Shown here piece by piece: positions 38,929 through 45,849 of a stretch of 45,849 bases of DNA. The notes beneath the pieces are model-generated. The model was given only the letters and a program-made list of their open reading frames with translations. It did not search any database and had not been told where the DNA came from. The stretch is from Strigomonas culicis (taxonomy: Eukaryota; Euglenozoa; Kinetoplastea; Trypanosomatida; Trypanosomatidae), in assembly GCA_000482145.1 (NCBI GenBank), contig AUXH01000082.1, positions 1-45,849 of the forward strand, given 5' to 3'. The translations under genes and the position numbers were made by a program. How positions within the stretch are numbered: position 1 is the stretch's first letter; each line of letters opens with the position of its first letter.

Positions 38929-41097
38929 TCAGTTCTTCGCCTTGCGGTAGATCACACGCTCCTCAAACACATCCTCGTCGATGTACTGCTGCTCTTCCGG
39001 CAGATCCTTGAGACGGTTGTCCCAGTAGCGGGCCCACTGCGAGCTGGCGCGCAAGTCGCGGCGCTTCTCATCCAGGTTCTGCTCCCGCATCTTGCGTGCG
39101 AGGTCGTTCATCTTCTTGATGTACGCCTGCTCCTGGTCGTGCCGTTTCTTCTCCTCCTTCTCCTTCTCCAAGTTGGCCAGCTCCTTCATCTGTGTGTCGT
39201 AGTCGGCGAGCAGCTGCTTTGCGCTCTGCGGGCTAGACACATTGTTCACCTCCTCCGTCGTGAGCAGGGTGGGCGGCAGCGGCCGCCACGCAAAGTGGGA
39301 GAACGGCTTGGATTCCTTCATGAACACCTCCATGCCGTTGAGGTCGAAAATGCGATAGTGCGGCGCCATGGTCGTCTCGCGCAGACTGGAGACCCACGTG
39401 GCGAAGAAGCGGCCGGTAGGGTCCCACTGGCCGTCGGTGAGGTTGACGCCCTTCAGTTTGTTCACCTCCTTCGCGTGCTCGAACTCGTTGATGTTGATGA
39501 ACGTCACTAGAGACTTCTGGAAGCTGACGGCAACGAGGTTCTTGCCCTTGGGCGCCCAGAAGAGGTGGGTCGCCGAGGTCGTGAACTCCGCCAGCATCTT
39601 GAGCTTCTTGCGGTCCTTCACCGCGTAGATCTGAAGCAGCTGGTTCTCGCCCAGCGCCGCCGTGCCGATCGCGCCGCGCGTCTCCTCCAGGATGACGGCG
39701 AAAAGGTCGCCACCGGGCTGCCACGCGAAGCGGCTGGCGGAGTAGTTGTCCTTCACTATCATCTGAAACGCGGCAACGTCGCGGCCAATGTTGTACAGGG
39801 CGTACTCGGTGCGAACGGACGGCGTGAGGTCGTTGCCCTTGCGCTTCTCGCGCACGGTGGCCTTCACGGCGAGGTACGTGCCGGCAGGGTGCCACAGGAT
39901 GTCCAGGCGCTGCGCCGTGGCGAAGATGCGCTGAAACAGAATCTCCTCTACCGCTATGTTGTCCTTGTCCACCGTGATGTTCGAGATGACAAGAAACCAG
40001 CCGCCATTCTCACCACGCGCACTCACGTAGGCGATCTGGGTGCCCTGCTGCGGGTTCCACTCTGCTTTGTAGAGCCCGGGGATCTCAAACGTGTGCGACC
40101 GCGGCGCGCCGCGGGTGCCCTGGATGAGCGTCATCGTCTCGGAGTGGAAGATGGACATCTTTCCGGCGAAAGGCTTGTCCGTGTTGTTGAAGTCCGAGGG
40201 GATGCCCGGCTTGCACACGGCAACCAGCGAGTCGTCCGCGCTGAAGCGGAGAATGGGCCACAGGTCCTCGGAGCTAACATCCAGGTTACCGAGCGTCTGG
40301 ATCTTGCGTGCAGTGCGGAAATTCATGATGGAGATATCCTTCTCGGTGCGAATGACGATGTACTGCTCCCGCGGGGACACCGCGTAGGCCGTCACCTTCT
40401 CCGGAATCACGTAGAGCAGGTTCATGTTTTTGCCGCCCCACACCTGCAGGCCCGAGAAGCCCTCCGAGATCATCATGTAGCCGTAGTTGGACCACGAGGG
40501 CTGCGGGCGCACCTGGTTGAGCATGCTGCTAATGAGGCCCTTCTGGAGCTCCTTGTTTTTGCGGTCGACCTCCGTCCACTTGTCGATGGGTAGGTCCTTG
40601 CGCACGGAGGGGCGGCGGTAGATGACCGGCTCGCCCTTCTCCCAGTCGTACCAGTACCACTCCACGCTCAGGGACAAGCCACCCTTGACAATAAACTGCG
40701 GGCGACCCTTGTGGTCTTCGGCCATGTTGTGGCTGAAGTCCGCCTCCTCTTCCGTGTTCTGCTCCGTGTTCGGGGCCTCGTACGGCTTGTCCTCCGCCTT
40801 CGCGTTCTGCAGCGCATTCCAGCGGTACGTGTGGAGCACGTCCGCCTTCGTGAACGGGTAGAGGTTGAGCTTTGCAAGGGCCGCCTCCGCGTCGGACTCT
40901 GTCTTGCACGTCAGAAAGGCTCCCGAGACCAGACCGGTCTTGTCGTCCGTGAGCAGCTGAATGTTGAAGTCCGGGGTGCCCAGCAAGTCCTCCACGCGCT
41001 TCTTGAACAGCTTCTGGAACATCGTGCGCTTCTCGGGCGTCACGTTCTTCGGGAGCCCATCAACTATGATTATCTTCGAAAACGATTCATCATTCAT
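38929..41097 (-). CDS. EIF3B: Translation initiation factor eIF3 subunit b
   Basis: A 722-residue protein matching eIF3b along its length. An N-terminal RRM (about residues 7-92) has the ribonucleoprotein-like SKIIIVDGLP and SGAFLTCKTESDAEAALAKL. A beta-propeller of eIF2A type fills about residues 140-630, with family features such as WSNYGYMMISEGFSGLQVWG. The C-terminal helical tail with long charged coil ends RYWDNRLKDLPEEQQYIDEDVFEERVIYRK. eIF3b is a core scaffold of eIF3, binding the 40S subunit and subunits a, g and i. The RRM is somewhat divergent and the protein resembles yeast PRT1 in length. ATG at 41095-41097. Codon third positions are GC-rich, as expected of a highly expressed gene. 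Confidence 0.95.
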   Translation of the reverse strand: MNDESFSKIIIVDGLPKNVTPEKRTMFQKLFKKRVEDLLGTPDFNIQLLTDDKTGLVSGAFLTCKTESDAEAALAKLNLYPFTKADVLHTYRWNALQNAKAEDKPYEAPNTEQNTEEEADFSHNMAEDHKGRPQFIVKGGLSLSVEWYWYDWEKGEPVIYRRPSVRKDLPIDKWTEVDRKNKELQKGLISSMLNQVRPQPSWSNYGYMMISEGFSGLQVWGGKNMNLLYVIPEKVTAYAVSPREQYIVIRTEKDISIMNFRTARKIQTLGNLDVSSEDLWPILRFSADDSLVAVCKPGIPSDFNNTDKPFAGKMSIFHSETMTLIQGTRGAPRSHTFEIPGLYKAEWNPQQGTQIAYVSARGENGGWFLVISNITVDKDNIAVEEILFQRIFATAQRLDILWHPAGTYLAVKATVREKRKGNDLTPSVRTEYALYNIGRDVAAFQMIVKDNYSASRFAWQPGGDLFAVILEETRGAIGTAALGENQLLQIYAVKDRKKLKMLAEFTTSATHLFWAPKGKNLVAVSFQKSLVTFININEFEHAKEVNKLKGVNLTDGQWDPTGRFFATWVSSLRETTMAPHYRIFDLNGMEVFMKESKPFSHFAWRPLPPTLLTTEEVNNVSSPQSAKQLLADYDTQMKELANLEKEKEEKKRHDQEQAYIKKMNDLARKMREQNLDEKRRDLRASSQWARYWDNRLKDLPEEQQYIDEDVFEERVIYRKAKN

Positions 41098-41630
41098 TGT
41101 GACTGATTGGTTGGATCAAAAGTAGTTTGTTTGGTAAATAGTGAACGGTGATGAGGAAAACAACTCCAGTTTTCCTTTTTTTTCCTAAACTTTAGGAAGT
41201 TCATGCGATTCAATATAGAAAGATAGAAGAAGAACAAAAAGTGAGGAGAGGAAAGAAAAAGAGTTAGACTTCGTTCGTAGATAATGAGCCACACCATTAG
41301 AAATATATCCTTCCCTTCCCTTTACATACCGAACAGACAAAATCTGGATGCAGAGGGAATGGAGGAGTGAAGAAGTGAAAACGCGTAAAACAAAAAAAAA
41401 ACCGAAAAAATAACTTAGTCAAAAACATGTAAGAAAATAAGAAACTACTACTAATGCTTAAAAACATCCCTTTTGGAAACAAATATTAAGTACTCCTACA
41501 TATGCTGACTACACAAGCGCTTCATCCTTAATCAACCCTTCGCACAGTGTGCTAGTCATAACTAATTTCTGGTTACTTCTTTTCTTTTTTAGTGTTGCTC
41601 TTCTTAAAACGCATGTAGACGTTAAGGTTA
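41098..41630. other. Intergenic region
   Basis: AT-rich, with A runs at 41391-41401 and purine-rich stretches (41219-41271) that give pyrimidine tracts upstream of eIF3b on the transcript. No gene seen. Confidence 0.6.
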
Positions 41631-41849
41631 TTATTCCTCCGCCTCCGCCTCGGCGTCGTTCTTCACCTTATACTCCAGACGGTTCCAGATATCGCGCTGG
41701 TTGTGGTCCTTATTCCAGCGCTGGAAGGCAGGCTCGAACTGGTACAGCACGTACTTGTTGAAGAGAATCGGGACAATCAGTACTATGGGGATGCGAATAA
41801 ATCCGCGCGCATAGGTGTAGTTGAGCACGTTGGTCCAGAAGGGAGCCAT
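41631..41849 (-). CDS. QCR9-like small subunit of cytochrome bc1 complex (candidate)
   Basis: A 72-residue protein from the ATG at 41847-41849. It has a short N-terminal segment, one membrane helix (about residues 18-36, IRIPIVLIVPILFNKYVLY) and a tail that fits QCR9/UQCR10: FQRWNKDHNQRDIWNRLEYK followed by an acidic end. In known QCR9 the same place reads as an aromatic-rich W-x-x-x-H/N-x-x-K-x-W-K-D-x-K pattern before an acidic tail. QCR9 is a single-pass subunit of respiratory complex III at the mitochondrial inner membrane. Size, topology and tail all agree, but such short sequences give weak statistics, so another small OXPHOS subunit is possible. Confidence 0.65.
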   Translation of the reverse strand: MAPFWTNVLNYTYARGFIRIPIVLIVPILFNKYVLYQFEPAFQRWNKDHNQRDIWNRLEYKVKNDAEAEAEE

Positions 41850-42560
41850 ATTCTCTTTGCTTTTATGTATGAAGAAGAATTATATACTACTAGTGTAGGG
41901 GGGGGAAAGCACTAAATCTTATGGCAAAAATGAAGAGATGAAAGGGAAATACGCAGTACCATTATCACATCGTTCCATAAGGTCATGAAACTATGAGAAG
42001 CAGAATAATAAAGGGGAAAAGGGAGTGCAACCAGTGTTCCCAGCAAAAAAAAAAATGACAGGGTGCATTATAGTAATCGTAATGGCATAAGTACGCACTC
42101 TTATACACGCAAATACAAACACGTACTGCTGTGGGCAGAAAAGGAGAAGAAAAAAAGAAGAAGAATGCTACAAACGTTTTCCTAACGACGCGCCCCCTGT
42201 TGCAGACGGCACAGCTGAGTGAAAGAGAGACAGTCATCAGCGAGAAGCTACAAACACAGGCGGTGCTTCTAGTACTAGAAATGGGGGAAAAAAAGTGATA
42301 GGTATGCTATAAATGAAAACTTTCCTTTAACGATTAAGCACACTGCTAGCTACAGATCTGCGCGTATGCTTGTTCTTTATGTATGTATCCCTACATATCA
42401 AAATCGTAATGTACAAAACAGCACGTTCGCTGCACTAAAACGGCATCAAACCACACATGCGTATGCACACATACGCACACACGCTCATTTCGAATGATGA
42501 AACGAGAGTGTTTAGTACGATGCCCTTTGGGGACATTACGTGAGAGGCACTTACGCACGT
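41850..42560. other. Intergenic region
   Basis: Contains a G run (41897-41905), an A run (42045-42055), purine-rich tracts and a TG/CA-rich stretch at 42455-42485. The minus-strand frame at 41983-42237 is Phe/Leu/Ser-rich translated pyrimidine tract and is not supported. Confidence 0.55.
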
Positions 42561-43478
42561 CTACACGTACGCCGCCCAATTCTCCGGCCGCGTGTGGTAA
42601 CCGTCCGTGCGACGATAGTTAGGATTCATCTCCTTCATGATATCCTGATAGCTGTTGGCCCATAGCATGTCGAGCGTGATGGGGAAGTCCCGCTTCAGTG
42701 GCTCTTCGATGATGGGTGCCCAAGGCTCGATCTTCTTGCTGCGGACGGCGGAAATGGTGGCCATATCATCCGTCTGACCCCAACCCGCGACCGCCTCGCG
42801 AAGCGACTGCGTGTAGTACTGCTTCGTCGCAAAGACGGCGCCGTCCAGTTCGGCAGTGATGGGGATCTGGCAACTAAAGCGGGTGTTGTAGGAAATGTCC
42901 GGGCGGTCCGTGTTGCGCCACGCGGTCAGCGACGTGTACTCCCAGCGGTTAGGCGGCAGCAGGCGGTCGAGCGTCTCGATGTCCACGTTCACCATGCAGC
43001 CGTCGCCGTGGTTCCAATCGGAGCAGTCCGTGTTGTTGCACTTACTCCACACGCCGCCGTGGCCGTGGCACATACCGGAGCCGTCGATAAGGTTATTCAG
43101 CGTCACATCGGGCATTGGGTAGGTGCGGAAGTGGAAAGGATGTCCGTCGAAGCCAATTACGGTGATATGGATCCAGCGCGTCTTCGAGGCAGGCTCCACC
43201 TCCTTCCCGTCCACGCCGTAGGTCTGGCTGAGGCTCCGTGCAATGGACTTCTCTGGTTGGATGCCAGAGCGGCGCTTCTCCCGCTGATTCAGCTTGTCCG
43301 CCATCAGCTCACCCTTCTTTAGCGGTTGCTGCAGGCAGTTCTTGTGCGAGATGGACCAGCGGCCCGCCACCTGTGTCTCGGCCAGCTCCTCAATCTCATT
43401 GTATACATGAGGGATAAGACGATAATGGCGCAGGTTGGCTGCAGCCGCCAGAGCCCCTGACGACGCAAAACGTAGCAT
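42561..43478 (-). CDS. Mitochondrial ferredoxin-like (beta-grasp) protein with CX9CX4CX8C cluster
   Basis: A 305-residue protein from the ATG at 43476-43478. The N-terminus MLRFASSGALAAAANLRHYR is a good mitochondrial presequence. Residues about 100-130 (IHITVIGFDGHPFHFRTYP, then VTLNNLIDGSGM) resemble the first two strands and the helix of a [2Fe-2S] ferredoxin. In place of the CX5CX2C loop follows CHGHGGVWSKCNNTDCSDWNHGDGC (C137, C147, C152, C161, four His), then VNVDIETLDRLLPP, as in ferredoxins after the cluster loop. The C-terminal 120 residues are hydrophilic with Trp and Pro. A ferredoxin-like subunit of a respiratory complex, or a zinc-binding derivative, are both possible. Confidence 0.72.
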   Translation of the reverse strand: MLRFASSGALAAAANLRHYRLIPHVYNEIEELAETQVAGRWSISHKNCLQQPLKKGELMADKLNQREKRRSGIQPEKSIARSLSQTYGVDGKEVEPASKTRWIHITVIGFDGHPFHFRTYPMPDVTLNNLIDGSGMCHGHGGVWSKCNNTDCSDWNHGDGCMVNVDIETLDRLLPPNRWEYTSLTAWRNTDRPDISYNTRFSCQIPITAELDGAVFATKQYYTQSLREAVAGWGQTDDMATISAVRSKKIEPWAPIIEEPLKRDFPITLDMLWANSYQDIMKEMNPNYRRTDGYHTRPENWAAYV

Positions 43479-43925
43479 TGTCAACTGACAGGGTTTCAAG
43501 CACAGCAAAAAAAAAAAAATGTGTGTTGAATACGCCTACTAAAAACTATAATACCTATTCTACCGGTTCGTTATTTCACGAGAAAAGCTATTTCATCATA
43601 AAAAATGAGACATGAGAGCAAACAGAAACAAAAAGATACCAACATGAAATGTATAAGTAGTGCCACTAAAATCTAATATGGGAGAGACGTGCAAAAATGT
43701 GAATATCGTGAATATCCTGCCCCGCGCCTCCAGTCATCACAGAAACGAAAGTGAACCAAACATGAAACAACGGAATGAAAAAAAAAAAAGGTTATGATTA
43801 TGCGTCTATCCAGCGTGGCGAAGACATGCACCTCCTCAGCACTCCATCATACGTTCGCCTCTACATGTGTGGTACCATTAACGCATCCTTACCGCCGTCT
43901 GCGCCTCTTGGTACGGTCGCCGTTC
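43479..43925. other. Intergenic region
   Basis: AT-rich with A homopolymers at 43507-43518 and 43778-43790. The A runs read as T tracts on the transcript upstream of the ferredoxin-like gene. No gene seen. Confidence 0.6.
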
Positions 43926-45179
43926 TCAAATATCATCCATAATGTCAAGCAGGTCCGCCCCCCCGCCCGTGTGCTCCCCACCGCTCCGATCGCCCATGCC
44001 ACTAGCGATATCCAACAGCCTCCGGTTCTCCTCCCGCACGGCACCGCTGCTCATGCGCGCCACCGCGGGGACCTCGGGCACCGGCCGCGGCGGCGGCGGG
44101 GCCGCCGATGGGCGCGGGGCCGTCACGGGCGGCGGCAGGGCCACTGCCGCGACCGGCGCCGCCGCCGTCCGCACCGGCATCGCCGGTGGCACGTACTTCT
44201 CCTCATCCTCGAAGAGCGACAGTTTGACCGTCTCGTTTGCCATGCGGCTCTGCCGTCCAGCGAGGTGCGAGAGAATGTTCATCTCTTTGCCGTACGCACC
44301 CACCTGCAGCTCAAATGCGTCCGCCTCGGCGTCCTGCGGCGTGGTCGCGGCGGTCGCGGCGGCCGCCCCCGGCAGCTCGCGCGTCTGCGCGCCCAGCACG
44401 TCCGGCCCCTGCGTGTACATGTTGAAGCCGTTCCGCGAGAAGCGCGTGCGACAGTCGACCGGGTTCCACGAGCCCCGCGGGACGTGCAGCGGCACTGGCA
44501 GCTTCGCGTCGCCGTGGGGGAAGGTGGTCTGCTCGAGCAGCTTGCCGCCGCTGTAGGTCCGTATCGTGCCCGGGGGCTCGTTCGTGGGCCCCGGCGCGAG
44601 AAAGGACGCAGAGGGCAGATTGAACGTGCCGTCCGGGTTCTGCACCTTCGACGTCATGAAGAGCGACACCTTCACGCGGAAGCCGAGAGAGAGGTTGAGC
44701 AGCTCGTAGCGGATCTGGGCGTAGGCGCCGACGGACAGCGATTGGTGCAGCGCAAGGAAGCGCTCCTGCACCTTCGTGACGCTGGGCTTCGTCCCCACCG
44801 GCACCAGTGGCAGGAGCGCCTCCAAGTGGTTCAGCGTGTACTCCAGCATGCTCCACGGGTGGTGGAGCGTCAGCAGCTGGTACTTCACGCCCATGCGCAT
44901 GAGCGCAAAGAGCGTCTGCATGGAGTTGCTGCTGAGGTGCATGATGGAGCTCTTCGAGAGCGACAGAAAGACGTCGCGCGTCGCCGCAACGGTGTATATT
45001 TTTTGCGGACGGAAAAGCTCGTCGAGGAACTGATCGTTGAACATGGTGACAGTGACATCGTGCATGATCTGATGCACCTTGGAGGCCTCATTCTTTTGCG
45101 CGGCAAGACGGTTGTTGAGGATAAACAGCATTTCTACACCGTAGTTAACGATGAGAAATGGCATGGCATATTGTGACAT
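43926..45179 (-). CDS. OSCP1: OSCP1 / NOR1 family protein
   Basis: A 417-residue protein starting at the ATG 45177-45179. The N-terminal 270 residues align well in pattern with animal OSCP1: LIVNYGVEMLFILNNRLAAQ, VTMFNDQFLDELFRPQ and the segment around SLFMTSKVQNPDGTFNLP match the family. The C-terminus ADLLDIMDDI matches the conserved end of OSCP1. Between them is an Ala/Pro-rich low-complexity stretch (about residues 335-385). OSCP1 was described in animals as a partner of organic solute carriers and, in ciliated organisms, as linked to cilia; in a flagellate a ciliary role is plausible, not shown. Composition is very GC-rich at third codon positions. Confidence 0.93.
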   Translation of the reverse strand: MSQYAMPFLIVNYGVEMLFILNNRLAAQKNEASKVHQIMHDVTVTMFNDQFLDELFRPQKIYTVAATRDVFLSLSKSSIMHLSSNSMQTLFALMRMGVKYQLLTLHHPWSMLEYTLNHLEALLPLVPVGTKPSVTKVQERFLALHQSLSVGAYAQIRYELLNLSLGFRVKVSLFMTSKVQNPDGTFNLPSASFLAPGPTNEPPGTIRTYSGGKLLEQTTFPHGDAKLPVPLHVPRGSWNPVDCRTRFSRNGFNMYTQGPDVLGAQTRELPGAAAATAATTPQDAEADAFELQVGAYGKEMNILSHLAGRQSRMANETVKLSLFEDEEKYVPPAMPVRTAAAPVAAVALPPPVTAPRPSAAPPPPRPVPEVPAVARMSSGAVREENRRLLDIASGMGDRSGGEHTGGGADLLDIMDDI

Positions 45180-45810
45180 GGCGGCGATGGGAAATATATG
45201 CAACTTGCTTCACTCAAACAAGGTATTCGTTTTTTTTTTCTTTTGTATTTACTGCTGTTGATTGGTGACGTTTCAACCAGACAGAATGCTAATGGAGATG
45301 AAAATAGAGAAAAGAGAGGGGAAAACAAAAAGACAAAATTCTCCTCATGTTCATACACATTAACGCTATTTTTTGTTCCTCCGCCTTTGCTTTTGTTTTA
45401 CATAATATAATATGGACAAGAAGAAAGGGAAAAGGAAAAATGAAGACGCTCGTAAGAGGGCTTCAACGAAAAGAGAATGCTTTCTTTTGCATGTGTTCTT
45501 TCCTATTATTAGCGTTATTGAGGTTTCACTTTTGTTTTTCTCTATTGTACTCGAAAAGGATGCATCGTGTATTAGCCTAGAGGACCTGCAAGTAGATTGG
45601 ATATATAGAAGGAGGTAGAGCGAGAAAAAAAAAAAGGAAACACACGGATGTCAAAAAGATTTCTCAAAACACGCACTGTTTCCTTTTATTGTAATACTAG
45701 CACGATACTTACCTTCTGTATGAGGGAGAACAAGCCTTTTTTTCCTTTTTTTTTAAAGACATCATATGATAAAGGCATTCGTTTCTCAAAAGAAGAAAAG
45801 AAAACGTGTC

Positions 45811-45846
<36 letters not shown>

Positions 45847-45849
45847 CGT
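45180..45849. other. Upstream flank of OSCP1, AT-rich with TA microsatellite
   Basis: Non-coding flank: A-run/T-run stretches (45228-45243, 45737-45755), purine-rich runs such as 45626-45640 and a TA repeat at the window edge. I see no sign of another gene beginning or ending here. Confidence 0.6.
45813..45845. repeat. TA dinucleotide microsatellite at right edge
   Basis: About 16 TA units end a few bases before the window edge. Confidence 0.95.

Noticed and set aside
39565..40593. 342-codon plus-strand open frame opposite eIF3b
   Set aside because: Antisense shadow of a clear eIF3b gene; no recognisable domain.
41983..42237. Minus-strand 84-codon frame with an ATG
   Set aside because: Phe/Leu/Ser-rich, derived from pyrimidine runs; no support as a gene.
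43794..45176. 460-codon plus-strand open frame opposite OSCP1
   Set aside because: Same in-register antisense effect in a GC3-rich gene; the minus-strand product is clearly OSCP1.

Overview
The window is a stretch of nuclear chromosome from a kinetoplastid protist, most likely a trypanosomatid. All 24 genes I can support lie on the minus strand, have no visible introns, and are separated by AT-rich spacers of roughly 0.1 to 1 kb full of homopolymers and microsatellites. Many starts are preceded on the minus strand by polypyrimidine runs of the kind used for spliced-leader trans-splicing. This is the usual layout of one directional polycistronic transcription unit, transcribed from right to left. 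Gene content fits: an FLVCR-type porphyrin transporter, a D-arabinono-lactone oxidase, otubain, a four-domain voltage-gated channel and several small mitochondrial membrane proteins. Genus cannot be fixed from sequence alone; the compact spacing is less like Leishmania and more like monoxenous or Trypanosoma-like genomes (inference).

Layout in coordinate order: a P-loop protein running off the left edge (<1-839); TBC-domain RabGAP (1.8-3.2 kb); four-domain ion channel (3.8-8.3 kb); FLVCR-like MFS transporter (9.3-10.8 kb); small coiled-coil protein (11.2-12.0 kb); ZPR1 (12.4-13.9 kb); large coiled-coil protein (14.2-16.7 kb); otubain with a frameshift (17.0-17.7 kb); inositol monophosphatase (17.9-18.8 kb); IQ-motif protein (19.1-21.2 kb); unknown 130-residue protein (21.6-22.0 kb); SDA1 with a frameshift (22.6-25.1 kb); aldonolactone oxidase (25.5-26.9 kb); membrane cytochrome b5-like protein (27.2-27.9 kb); NMN adenylyltransferase (28.3-29.2 kb); membrane protein (29.5-30.2 kb); zinc-finger plus ubiquitin-like protein (31.2-32.7 kb); METTL25-type methyltransferase (33.3-36.0 kb); macro-domain protein (36.3-37.0 kb); mitochondrial membrane protein (37.5-38.3 kb); eIF3b (38.9-41.1 kb); QCR9-like subunit (41.6-41.8 kb); mitochondrial ferredoxin-like protein (42.6-43.5 kb); OSCP1 (43.9-45.2 kb).

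The genes do not form a functional operon; kinetoplastid clusters mix unrelated functions. Loose themes are translation and ribosome assembly (SDA1, eIF3b, ZPR1, METTL25-like), mitochondrial electron transport (cytochrome b5-like, QCR9-like, ferredoxin-like, two membrane proteins), NAD/ADP-ribose metabolism (NMNAT, macro domain, a PBZ-resembling zinc finger) and flagellum or cytoskeleton candidates (coiled coils, IQ protein, OSCP1).

The most interesting observations are a four-domain channel whose selectivity-filter acidic ring is D/S/G/G rather than EEEE; single-base frameshifts in otubain and SDA1 that are either assembly errors or real lesions; a ferredoxin-fold-like mitochondrial protein with non-canonical cysteine spacing; a PBZ-like finger joined to a ubiquitin-like domain; and a coding-like island with a perfect hairpin between the first two genes. 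Nothing here clearly amounts to a new multi-gene system.
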